From: Neisseriales bacterium
GTDB lineage: Bacteria > Pseudomonadota > Gammaproteobacteria > Burkholderiales > UBA11063
Direction: 5' to 3'
DNA length: 5,834 bases
Assembly: GCA_008017145.1 (NCBI GenBank)
Contig: SSGY01000047.1
Coordinates: 1-5,834, forward strand
Below are positions 1 to 5,834 of this stretch, one piece after another; the stretch's first letter is position 1; the number at the start of each line of letters is the position of its first letter. Below the pieces are notes generated by a model. It was not told the origin of the DNA, ran no database searches, and saw nothing but the letters and a program-made list of their open reading frames with translations. Made by a program: the position numbers and the translations under genes.

Positions 1-1368
1 ATTATTAAGCGTAGTATTGCTTACACCAATCATACTATCTTGGCTGAAGCATTGGAAAAATGGCCACTGTCTTATTTAGAAAAAGTTGTACCACCCGCAA
101 TTATTAATATCATTAAATATCTTGATGCCGCAGTTAAAGCTCAATACAGCGATCCGTCACTTGATATTATTGATCATGATGGACGTGTACATATGGCAAG
201 AATTGACATCCATTATGGCTTTAGCGTAAATGGCGTTGCTGCTTTGCACACCGAAATTTTAAAGCATAGCGAGTTAAAACAATTCAATGATATTTATCCG
301 AATAAATTTAACAATAAAACCAATGGAATCACTTTCAGACGTTGGATAATGCAATCCAATACCGAACTAACTGATTTTCTGGCTAAAACAATCGGCAATG
401 ACTTTAAATTTAACTCACTCGAATTAGATAAATTGATGGACTATAAAGATGATAATAATGTACTGGCTCAAATAGGCGTTATTAAGCAAACGAAGAAACA
501 ACAATTTGCTGATTATATTAAGACCACTGCGGGTATAGAGCTTAACCCCCAGTCTATTTTTGATGTACAGGTTAAACGGATTCATGAATACAAACGTCAG
601 CAAATGAATGCATTATATGTTATTCATAAATATTTGGAAATCAAAGAAGGAAAACTACCAAGTCGCCCATTGACTGTTATTTTTGGTGGTAAAGCTGCCC
701 CTGCATATACTATTGCTAAGCATGTAATTCATTTGATTTTATGTTTGCAACAACTAATAAACAATGACCCAGAAGTTAGCCCACATCTGCAAGTAGTCTT
801 CGTGGAAAACTACAACGTAACTGTTGCAGAAAAGCTGATTCCAGCAGCAGATATTTCCGAGCAAATTTCATTGGCATCAAAAGAAGCCAGCGGTACTGGA
901 AATATGAAATTTATGCTTAATGGAGCAGTTACAGTTGGAACAATGGATGGAGCGAATGTTGAAATTGCTGAATTAGTTGGTCCAGATAATATCTACTCTT
1001 TTGGTAAAGATAGCAATACAATCATTGAATTATATCGTACCAATGGTTATCATTCATGGGATTACTACTTCTATGATCCACTAATTAAACGTGCAGTAGA
1101 TTTTATTAATTCACCTGGAATGTTAGCTATTGGAACCAAAGAGCGCTTAGACCAATTACATCATGAGCTAATTACCAAAGATTGGTATATGACACTAATT
1201 GATTTTGTCGATTACATAAAAACTAAAGATCAAATGTTATCTGATTATGAAAATCGCGAAGAATGGAACAGAATGAGCTTAGTTAATATTGCTAAAGCAG
1301 GTTATTTTAGTTCTGATCGCACGATTCGTGATTATAATCAGGATATTTGGAAAATTGATTTAAACTAA
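1..1368 (+). CDS. glgP: Glycogen/maltodextrin phosphorylase (GT35), 5'-truncated by window edge
   Basis: This cytosolic PLP-dependent enzyme releases glucose-1-phosphate from the non-reducing ends of alpha-1,4-glucans. The reading frame is open from base 1, and 455 codons are visible before TAA at 1366-1368. Family enzymes run about 750-840 residues, so roughly 300-380 N-terminal residues lie upstream. The TTG at base 40 is an internal leucine codon, not a start. In visible numbering, AYTNHT (7-12) matches the catalytic-site His377/Thr378 segment of rabbit muscle phosphorylase. FDVQVKRIHEYKRQ and GGKAAPAY follow, and EASGTGNMKF carries the PLP-binding lysine at residue 303 (codon 907-909). 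The C-terminus ends normally after the SSDRTI motif. Two variants, DIHYGFSVNGVA (usually GSHxVNGVA) and NGITFRRW (usually NGITPRRW), recall Lactobacillales-type phosphorylases; this rests on memory, not a search. malQ follows after 17 bases, implying one transcript. malP is an equally possible name, because sequence alone does not separate glycogen from maltodextrin preference. Confidence 0.96.
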   Translation: MIKRSIAYTNHTILAEALEKWPLSYLEKVVPPAIINIIKYLDAAVKAQYSDPSLDIIDHDGRVHMARIDIHYGFSVNGVAALHTEILKHSELKQFNDIYPNKFNNKTNGITFRRWIMQSNTELTDFLAKTIGNDFKFNSLELDKLMDYKDDNNVLAQIGVIKQTKKQQFADYIKTTAGIELNPQSIFDVQVKRIHEYKRQQMNALYVIHKYLEIKEGKLPSRPLTVIFGGKAAPAYTIAKHVIHLILCLQQLINNDPEVSPHLQVVFVENYNVTVAEKLIPAADISEQISLASKEASGTGNMKFMLNGAVTVGTMDGANVEIAELVGPDNIYSFGKDSNTIIELYRTNGYHSWDYYFYDPLIKRAVDFINSPGMLAIGTKERLDQLHHELITKDWYMTLIDFVDYIKTKDQMLSDYENREEWNRMSLVNIAKAGYFSSDRTIRDYNQDIWKIDLN

Positions 1369-1385
1369 ATTTAAGAGGGATTAAT

Positions 1386-2852
1386 ATGAGATCAGCAGGG
1401 ATACTAATGCCAGTAGCATCATTTCCATCTAACTATGGAATTGGTGACTTTGGGACAGAAGCTTATAAATTTGTTGATATTATTCATCAAATGCAGCTTA
1501 AGATTTGGCAAGTCTTGCCACTTAATCCACTTGGCTATGGCAATTCACCTTATCAGGCTTATTCATCATTTGCGGGTGATGAGCTATACATAAGTGTTGA
1601 TCGCTTGGTGACAGACGAATTGCTTACACCTGCAGATCTCATTAAATTTAACTCAGATAAGCCAACTACAATTGAGTATCAAGCAGTACGTAGACATAAA
1701 GAACCAATGTTGCGTAAGGCTTTTGCCAACTTTAAAGCAAGTAACAAGCTACGTGCTGAGTACGTGCAATTTAGCACAATTACTCCATGGTTGAAAAACT
1801 ATGCTGTATTTTTGACGCTCAAAAAAGCTAATGATTTAAAAATTTGGACAGATTGGCCTACTGCACATAAAAACTGGATTAAAGATAATGCGTTAGATTT
1901 GACACCGTTTCAAGAGCAAATTGATTATGAAATGTTTTTACAATTCATTTTTTATCGCCAATGGTTTGCACTGAAACAATATGCCAATAATCTTGGTATT
2001 CAGGTTATGGGTGATATTCCAATCTATATTGGCATGGATTCTCTTGATGTCTGGGAAAACCAAGATATATTTTTGCTTGATGAAAATCAACAACCTACTT
2101 TCATTGCAGGCGTACCACCTGACTATTTCTCGGCTACTGGACAACGTTGGGGAAATCCACTCTATAATTGGGAGGCTCTAGAAGCTGACGGGTTTAAATT
2201 TTGGATTGAGCGCTTGCGAGGTAATGCTACTGCTTTTGATATTATTCGGATTGATCACTTCCGAGCATTTGATACTTATTGGAAAATCCCAGCCAGTTGC
2301 CCAACAGCAGTTGAGGGTGAATGGATTGAAGCTCCTGGTTATGCCCTCTTTGATACAATTTATCGTGAACTACCTGAGATTAAAATTGTTGCCGAAGATT
2401 TAGGTGATTTACGTAAGGAAGTTTTAGACTTACGGGATCACTATAATCTTAAAGGAATGAAAATATTCCAGTTTATTTTTGAACCGCATTTGGATAATTC
2501 AGCACTTGAAAAAACTGTCAATACCATCGTTTATACTGGAACACATGACAATAGCACCCTAATGGGCTGGTACAATAGTCTAAGCCATGAGCAACGACAT
2601 GCTCTTCGCGAATATTTCCATGCAAGTGATGAAAATATTAAATCCGCAATTCTTGCCTACATATTGAATTATCAGGCAGAATACGTTATCTTCCCTGCTC
2701 AGGATATCATTGGTCTAGATGATAGCTCAAGATTAAATACGCCAGGCACTGTTGGATCGCCTAATTGGGAATGGAAGCTCGCCAATTTTAGTGCTTTGCA
2801 ATCTGAAATTGATCATATTGCAAATATTGTAAAAAATAGTTCACGAATCTAA
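1386..2852 (+). CDS. malQ: 4-alpha-glucanotransferase (amylomaltase, disproportionating enzyme, GH77)
   Basis: This cytosolic enzyme transfers 4-alpha-glucanosyl units between maltooligosaccharides, releasing glucose and rebuilding chains long enough for the phosphorylase encoded just upstream. The 488-residue protein is complete and of the compact GH77 type (about 500 residues, as in Thermus and many Gram-positives), without the N-terminal extension of the roughly 690-residue E. coli MalQ. The N-terminus shows the family pattern GILMP...FPSNYGIGDFG, then LPLNPLGYGNSPYQ. The donor-site motif PDYFSATGQRWGNPLYNW is present. All three catalytic carboxylates are visible: nucleophile D290 in RIDHFR, acid/base E337 in VAEDLG, and transition-state stabiliser D388 in THDN. 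The ATG is chosen because a good Shine-Dalgarno, AGAGGGA at 1374-1380, lies five bases upstream and the N-terminus aligns with the family from its first residues. It is very likely co-transcribed with the phosphorylase gene, and transcription should end at the hairpin just after its stop. Confidence 0.97.
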   Translation: MRSAGILMPVASFPSNYGIGDFGTEAYKFVDIIHQMQLKIWQVLPLNPLGYGNSPYQAYSSFAGDELYISVDRLVTDELLTPADLIKFNSDKPTTIEYQAVRRHKEPMLRKAFANFKASNKLRAEYVQFSTITPWLKNYAVFLTLKKANDLKIWTDWPTAHKNWIKDNALDLTPFQEQIDYEMFLQFIFYRQWFALKQYANNLGIQVMGDIPIYIGMDSLDVWENQDIFLLDENQQPTFIAGVPPDYFSATGQRWGNPLYNWEALEADGFKFWIERLRGNATAFDIIRIDHFRAFDTYWKIPASCPTAVEGEWIEAPGYALFDTIYRELPEIKIVAEDLGDLRKEVLDLRDHYNLKGMKIFQFIFEPHLDNSALEKTVNTIVYTGTHDNSTLMGWYNSLSHEQRHALREYFHASDENIKSAILAYILNYQAEYVIFPAQDIIGLDDSSRLNTPGTVGSPNWEWKLANFSALQSEIDHIANIVKNSSRI

Positions 2853-2865
2853 TCTAATCAACTTC

Positions 2866-2901
2866 AAAAAGAGGTAGCTAATTTTATCGCTACCTCTTTT
2901 T
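2866..2901 (+). terminator. Strong intrinsic terminator after malQ
   Basis: A perfect 13-bp inverted repeat has arms at 2866-2878 (AAAAAGAGGTAGC) and 2889-2901 (GCTACCTCTTTTT), with a 10-base loop. The G+C-containing core is eight pairs, and the right arm ends in five T. The repeat begins 13 bases after the malQ stop, so it should end the glgP-malQ transcript. The A-run on the left arm means it could also work for minus-strand transcripts, but I see no minus-strand gene that would need it. Confidence 0.93.
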
Positions 2902-2946
2902 ATGTCTAAATCATACCTAAAACATATTTTATACCTTGAGTAAGCC

Positions 2947-2976
2947 TTGCCCACAACTATCTAGATGGGGTAAAAT
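2947..2976 (+). promoter_or_regulatory. Candidate sigma-70 promoter for the Rieske oxygenase gene
   Basis: TTGCCC at 2947-2952 and TAAAAT at 2971-2976 are separated by 18 bases, a fair match to -35 and -10 hexamers. Transcription would start near 2983, leaving a leader of about 90 bases before the ATG at 3074. A competing overlapping pair is TTGAGT at 2936-2941 and TATCTA at 2959-2964 with a 17-base spacer. The position just after the malQ terminator supports a promoter here, but the exact hexamers are inferred by eye. Confidence 0.45.
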
Positions 2977-3028
2977 ACTCTCCTTATCAGGAAATTTATT
3001 TCCGGTTTCATGGTTATCTTCTGGTGTT

Positions 3029-3055
3029 AAATTAAATTGAACTACGGTTTAATTT
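3029..3055. repeat. AT-only inverted repeat in the leader of the Rieske gene
   Basis: AAATTAAA at 3029-3036 is the exact reverse complement of TTTAATTT at 3048-3055, with an 11-base spacer. It ends just before the Shine-Dalgarno AAAGGA at 3063-3068. It could be a regulator-binding half-site pair or a weak RNA hairpin. It contains no G or C and sits in AT-rich sequence, so chance is a serious alternative. Confidence 0.3.
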
Positions 3056-3073
3056 GGATTAGAAAGGAAATTT

Positions 3074-4195
3074 ATGAACACACCCTCTTTAGCCAGTTAC
3101 TTTGAACAACAATACTTTGATATTGAACAAGCGAAACTATTTTCTCAAGCTCCGCAATATATAGCTCATCAGCTCATGGCAGTTAATCAGTATGATTACC
3201 GCTCAATTGAATGGCTAGACCATAGTAAATTAGTTTATAACAATGGAAATGAGCATTTGCTAATTGATAATATTTGTCGCCATCGTCAAGCAATTATGAT
3301 GAAAGGTCATGGTAATAGCCAACATATAGTTTGTGATCTGCATCGATGGACGTACAATGCACAGGGAACACTAATTGGAGCTCCACTTTTTCCAGAATTG
3401 CCGCAATGTAAAAACCTCACTGTTGCACCGTTGATTAACTGGAATGGACTATTATTTAAAAATAATCGTGATATCCAACAAGACTTGGCAAATCTAGGCA
3501 AATTTGGTAAATATATCAATTTTGAAAATTATCAGTATAGTAACACTGTGATAACTGATTATAATTTCAACTGGAAAACCTTTATGGAAGTTTATGCCGA
3601 AGACTACCATGTCGATCCATATCATCCTGGTTTAGGTAATTTTGTTGATTGTGCAAATCTAAGTTGGAATTTTGGTAATTGGCATCATTTTCAAATTGTT
3701 CCGACTAAAAATCAACTTACTCAAGGAGGAAGCAAGCTATATAGTGACTGGAGCAAAAAAGTTCTGGAAGCTCATAATGGAGATATCCCAGAGTTTGGCG
3801 CAATATGGATGGCATACTACCCCAATATCATGATTGAATGTTATCCCAAATGTATTGTTATTTCAGTAGTTGAACCAGTAGCACCTGAAAAATGCCGAGT
3901 TATCACTGAGTTTTATTATCCTGACGAAATTCTAGGTTTTGATGAGGAGTATGTAGCAATTCAACAACAAGTTTACTTTGAAACAGCAAAAGAAGATGAT
4001 GAAATTTGTTACCGCATGCATGAAGGGCGCAAAGCCCTTTACCGTCAAGGTAAAGAAGACTTTGGACCTTATCAACTACCAACGGAAGAAGGGATGAAGC
4101 ATTTTCATGAGTTCCTAACGCGAGAATTAGCAGCTAGTGTATTATTTACACAACCTTCATTATTAAGCAGTCATCACAATATGCTTAAACACTAA
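3074..4195 (+). CDS. Rieske [2Fe-2S] non-heme iron oxygenase, large (alpha) subunit, substrate unknown
   Basis: This is a complete 373-residue ring-hydroxylating-oxygenase-type protein. It would use electrons from a separate reductase to activate O2 for hydroxylation or demethylation. The Rieske ligands are C68 and H70 (NICRHRQA), then C87 and H90 (VCDLHRW), a C-x-H-16-C-x2-H pattern. The catalytic domain starts after NWK (166-168). The mononuclear iron site is H179 and H184 (AEDYHVDPYH) plus probably D308 in EDDEIC. E176, three residues before H179, sits where naphthalene dioxygenase has its bridging Asp205; Glu is found there in the carnitine oxygenase CntA, which is also about this length. 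Unusually, both cluster loops lack a common glycine: CRHRQ rather than CRHRG, and HRW rather than HGW. The start is supported by AAAGGA at 3063-3068. The gene is insulated by terminators on both sides, with no ferredoxin, reductase or beta subunit nearby. The family is certain; the reaction is not. Confidence 0.92.
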   Translation: MNTPSLASYFEQQYFDIEQAKLFSQAPQYIAHQLMAVNQYDYRSIEWLDHSKLVYNNGNEHLLIDNICRHRQAIMMKGHGNSQHIVCDLHRWTYNAQGTLIGAPLFPELPQCKNLTVAPLINWNGLLFKNNRDIQQDLANLGKFGKYINFENYQYSNTVITDYNFNWKTFMEVYAEDYHVDPYHPGLGNFVDCANLSWNFGNWHHFQIVPTKNQLTQGGSKLYSDWSKKVLEAHNGDIPEFGAIWMAYYPNIMIECYPKCIVISVVEPVAPEKCRVITEFYYPDEILGFDEEYVAIQQQVYFETAKEDDEICYRMHEGRKALYRQGKEDFGPYQLPTEEGMKHFHEFLTRELAASVLFTQPSLLSSHHNMLKH

Positions 4196-4204
4196 ATTTA
4201 AGTC

Positions 4205-4243
4205 TAATAAAGCAGAGTAAATTATAACTCTGCTTTATTATTT
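4205..4243 (+). terminator. Intrinsic terminator after the Rieske gene
   Basis: A perfect 14-bp inverted repeat has arms at 4205-4218 (TAATAAAGCAGAGT) and 4227-4240 (ACTCTGCTTTATTA), with an 8-base loop and then TTTC. It begins nine bases after the Rieske stop codon. The T-tract is interrupted (TTTATTATTT) but rich enough for termination. Its symmetry would allow function on either strand. Confidence 0.88.
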
Positions 4244-4346
4244 CTAAAAGTAGATGATTTAGCTAGAAATTATTATAGGTTTAAGCTAAAATAACTACCT
4301 CCAAAACTAAATAATCCTTGGGAGTATCCAATAAATTATCGCGATG

Positions 4347-4388
4347 TAAAATAGAGATGTTATTTTTCTTGTGAAAGTCGTTTATAAT
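4347..4388 (+). promoter_or_regulatory. Weak -10 candidates for plsC
   Basis: The stretch 4244-4386 holds no gene. The strong terminator upstream implies that plsC has its own promoter. TAAAAT at 4347-4352 could be a -10 element giving a leader of about 28 bases, but no good -35 lies at the right distance. A perfect TATAAT at 4383-4388 overlaps the plsC ATG itself, so a transcript from it would start inside the gene. Neither element is convincing alone. Confidence 0.22.
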
Positions 4389-5145
4389 GATCCGTAGTAT
4401 CGTAGCTTGGTTGCGTTTTAGTGCTGTTATAGCTAGTATGGCAATTATGGTTTTAGCCGTATTAATTATTTACCCATTTTCAAAATCCTTTGTTCGCCAG
4501 CAAGTACGCATGATTTGGACTCGCTGCTTGATTGCTTCAACTGGTGCCAAACTCTATTTTCATGGTTACCCACTATCCAACCATGAACTAGGCAACTCAA
4601 TGGTTGTTTCCAATCATATTTCTTGGATGGATACGGTTGTTATGTACCGTACTTGTTTTGTGCAATTTATTGGCAAAATAGAAATGTTACAGTGGCCTAT
4701 TCTAAATCGAGTGATTCAGGCTGGTGGCACAATTTTCATCAACCGTAAAAATAAAAAAGAACTTATTAATGTTAATCAACACGTTGCACAGTTGCTCCGC
4801 GAAGGCGCTAGTATTGGGCTTTTTCCCGAGGGGAAAACTAGCGTAGGTAAAGAAGTTTTACCATTTAAAGCACCACTTTTGGAAGCAGCACGAATGGCAA
4901 ATAGTAAAATTTTCCCAGTCGTATTTAGTTACCGTAAAGAGAATAATCGTCTAGCCCGTGAAGTTTCGTTTGCTAAAGTTGGTTGGATGAAAACTGTAAT
5001 GAATACTCTGCGCTTGCGTAGCTTAACTATTAATGTTACAGTTTTACCACCTGTTGCTGCGGCAGATTTTGCCGATCGCGAATTACTGGCAAACTATCTT
5101 CACCAGCAAATCAGCGATTGCTACCAACAACAGCAAATTAAATAA
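4387..5145 (+). CDS. plsC: PlsC-like 1-acyl-sn-glycerol-3-phosphate acyltransferase
   Basis: This membrane-associated acyltransferase probably converts lysophosphatidic acid to phosphatidic acid, the second acylation of phospholipid synthesis. The 252-residue protein has a hydrophobic N-terminal membrane segment (about 10-31). The acyltransferase blocks follow in order: H77 and D82 in NHISWMD (catalytic HX4D), GTIFINR ending at R120, FPEGKTS at 146-152 with E148, and FPVVF from residue 176. Position 150 is Lys where FPEGTTS or FPEGTRS is more usual. An in-frame TGA at 4372-4374 leaves the ATG at 4387 as the first usable standard start. The only Shine-Dalgarno-like sequence is a weak GAAAG at 4373-4377, suggesting modest translation. 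No terminator is visible before ackA, so some read-through is possible. Lyso-ornithine-lipid acyltransferase (OlsA) has the same motifs and cannot be excluded; no olsB-like partner is in the window. Confidence 0.87.
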   Translation: MIRSIVAWLRFSAVIASMAIMVLAVLIIYPFSKSFVRQQVRMIWTRCLIASTGAKLYFHGYPLSNHELGNSMVVSNHISWMDTVVMYRTCFVQFIGKIEMLQWPILNRVIQAGGTIFINRKNKKELINVNQHVAQLLREGASIGLFPEGKTSVGKEVLPFKAPLLEAARMANSKIFPVVFSYRKENNRLAREVSFAKVGWMKTVMNTLRLRSLTINVTVLPPVAAADFADRELLANYLHQQISDCYQQQQIK

Positions 5146-5156
5146 GGTTAATTTAG

Positions 5157-5183
5157 TTTCTAGGGTAAGAACTGCGTTATAAT
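5157..5183 (+). promoter_or_regulatory. Candidate ackA promoter with perfect -10 hexamer
   Basis: TATAAT at 5178-5183 lies in the 74-base plsC-ackA gap and would give a leader of about 30 bases. The -35 match is poor: TTTCTA at 5157-5162 has a short 15-base spacer and TAGTTT at 5154-5159 an 18-base spacer. CTAGG at 5160-5164 and its reverse complement CCTAG at 5189-5193 flank the -10 and could mark an operator, but each arm is only five bases. Confidence 0.45.
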
Positions 5184-5219
5184 AATCGCCTAGGTTTATT
5201 TTATAACAGAGGGATACTC

Positions 5220-5834
5220 ATGAAAATACTTGTTCTAAACTGCGGCAGCTCATCTTTAAAATATCAACTAATTGAAACCACGACTGAGAGCGTTTTATCC
5301 AGTGGTTTGGTGGAACGAATTGGTCTGTCAGGTGCAGTTTTAACTCATCGTAAAGGTGAGCAAAAATTCATTATTGATGCAGAGAAACAACTTGCCAATG
5401 GCACCCCAATTACCGATCATAAAAGCGCAGTAGCTTGTGTAACCAAAGTGCTATGTTGTGAGATAATGGGCGTGATTAACACAATGGCAGAAGTCAATGC
5501 CGTTGGACATCGTGTAGTACATGGCGGGGAAAAATATGCTGCTTCGGTAATTATTAATGCAACTGTCATGGAAGCCTTGGAAGAATGTGCAAAACTAGCT
5601 CCGTTACATAATCCAGCTAATATCACCGGAATTAAAGCCTGTCAGGAATTAATGCCAAATACACCAATGGTCGCAGTCTTTGATACCGCATTTCACCAAA
5701 CGATGCCTGCTGAAGCATTTATGTATTCACTGCCTTATGAAATATATCAGGAACATAAAGTTCGTCGCTATGGTTTTCATGGTACTTCACACAAATATGT
5801 AGCTGGGCGTGCTGCAAAATTACTTGGCAAAGAC
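5220..5834 (+). CDS. ackA: Acetate kinase, 3'-truncated by window edge
   Basis: This cytosolic enzyme interconverts acetate plus ATP with acetyl phosphate plus ADP, the ATP-yielding step of the Pta-AckA pathway. The first 205 codons of a protein normally near 400 residues are visible. The start ATG at 5220 has AGAGGGA at 5208-5214, five bases upstream, the same signal and spacing as malQ. The product opens [15 protein letters not shown], the ASKHA phosphate-binding signature containing N7, S10, S12 and K14. It continues with GHRVVHGG (R98, matching Methanosarcina thermophila Arg91), LHNPANI (about 129-135), FDTAFH (D155, matching catalytic Asp148) and YGFHGTSH (H187, matching His180). The second half, with the conserved Arg241/Glu384 equivalents, lies outside. 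pta, the usual partner, is not upstream and might be downstream. The NCGSSSLKY start and HNPANI make propionate or butyrate kinase less likely, though the family is close. Confidence 0.96.
   Translation, partial: MKILVLNCGSSSLKYQLIETTTESVLSSGLVERIGLSGAVLTHRKGEQKFIIDAEKQLANGTPITDHKSAVACVTKVLCCEIMGVINTMAEVNAVGHRVVHGGEKYAASVIINATVMEALEECAKLAPLHNPANITGIKACQELMPNTPMVAVFDTAFHQTMPAEAFMYSLPYEIYQEHKVRRYGFHGTSHKYVAGRAAKLLGKD

Noticed and set aside
40..1368. TTG at base 40 as the start of the phosphorylase
   Set aside because: The frame is open to base 1, and the residues before position 40 (AYTNHT and flanking) are conserved phosphorylase sequence. The gene is cut by the window edge, and TTG is an internal leucine codon.
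1938..2144. Minus-strand open frame of 68 codons inside malQ
   Set aside because: It lies wholly within a confidently identified gene with intact catalytic motifs, and its product resembles no family I recognise.
1981..2403. Two short plus-strand open frames (65-66 codons) inside malQ
   Set aside because: They are out-of-frame shadows of malQ coding sequence, with no plausible protein features.
3307..3519. Minus-strand open frame of 70 codons opposite the Rieske gene
   Set aside because: It overlaps the Rieske-domain coding sequence, whose ligands are intact. There is no promoter or family signal.
4258..4290. TTTAGCT/AGCTAAA inverted repeat between the Rieske gene and plsC
   Set aside because: Only seven bases per arm with a 19-base spacer in AT-rich sequence. 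It is not followed by a T-tract and is not clearly linked to a promoter, so chance is the best explanation.
4371..4397. GTG at 4371 opening a tiny frame that overlaps the plsC start
   Set aside because: It is out of frame with plsC, stops after eight codons at 4395-4397, and has no Shine-Dalgarno.
5417..5626. Minus-strand open frame of 69 codons opposite ackA
   Set aside because: It is a shadow of the conserved acetate kinase reading frame.

Overview
The window is AT-rich and holds five protein genes, all on the + strand: the 3' part of a glycogen/maltodextrin phosphorylase gene, a complete malQ, a complete gene for a Rieske-type non-heme iron oxygenase, a complete plsC-like acyltransferase gene, and the 5' part of ackA. 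It looks like chromosomal housekeeping sequence from a low-G+C bacterium. The PlsC-like and Rieske proteins have a proteobacterial flavour (beta or gamma, for example a low-G+C Neisseriales- or Francisella-like organism). The phosphorylase instead carries motif variants I associate with Lactobacillales/Firmicutes enzymes, so the taxonomic call is weak.

Layout. Positions 1-2852 are a tight glgP-malQ pair with a 17-base gap, closed by a strong intrinsic terminator at about 2866-2901. This is probably the end of a longer glycogen or maltodextrin operon that starts upstream of the window. Positions 2902-3073 are a promoter/leader region with a plausible sigma-70 promoter and AT-rich inverted repeats. 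Positions 3074-4195 encode the Rieske oxygenase, which is followed nine bases after its stop by a second strong hairpin terminator. The Rieske gene is therefore a single-gene transcription unit. Positions 4387-5145 encode the membrane acyltransferase. After a 74-base gap containing a perfect TATAAT hexamer, ackA begins at 5220 and runs off the window.

Function. Phosphorylase and 4-alpha-glucanotransferase together turn linear alpha-1,4-glucans into glucose-1-phosphate while recycling short oligosaccharides. Acetate kinase makes ATP from acetyl phosphate in overflow or fermentative metabolism. The acyltransferase acts in phospholipid (or ornithine-lipid) synthesis. The Rieske oxygenase has all the metal ligands but no electron-transfer partner in view, and its substrate cannot be told from sequence.

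I found no RNA genes, mobile elements, CRISPR arrays or phage genes, and no evidence of a new multi-gene system. The points most worth checking are the origin of the phosphorylase/malQ pair and the orphan Rieske oxygenase with altered cluster-binding loops.
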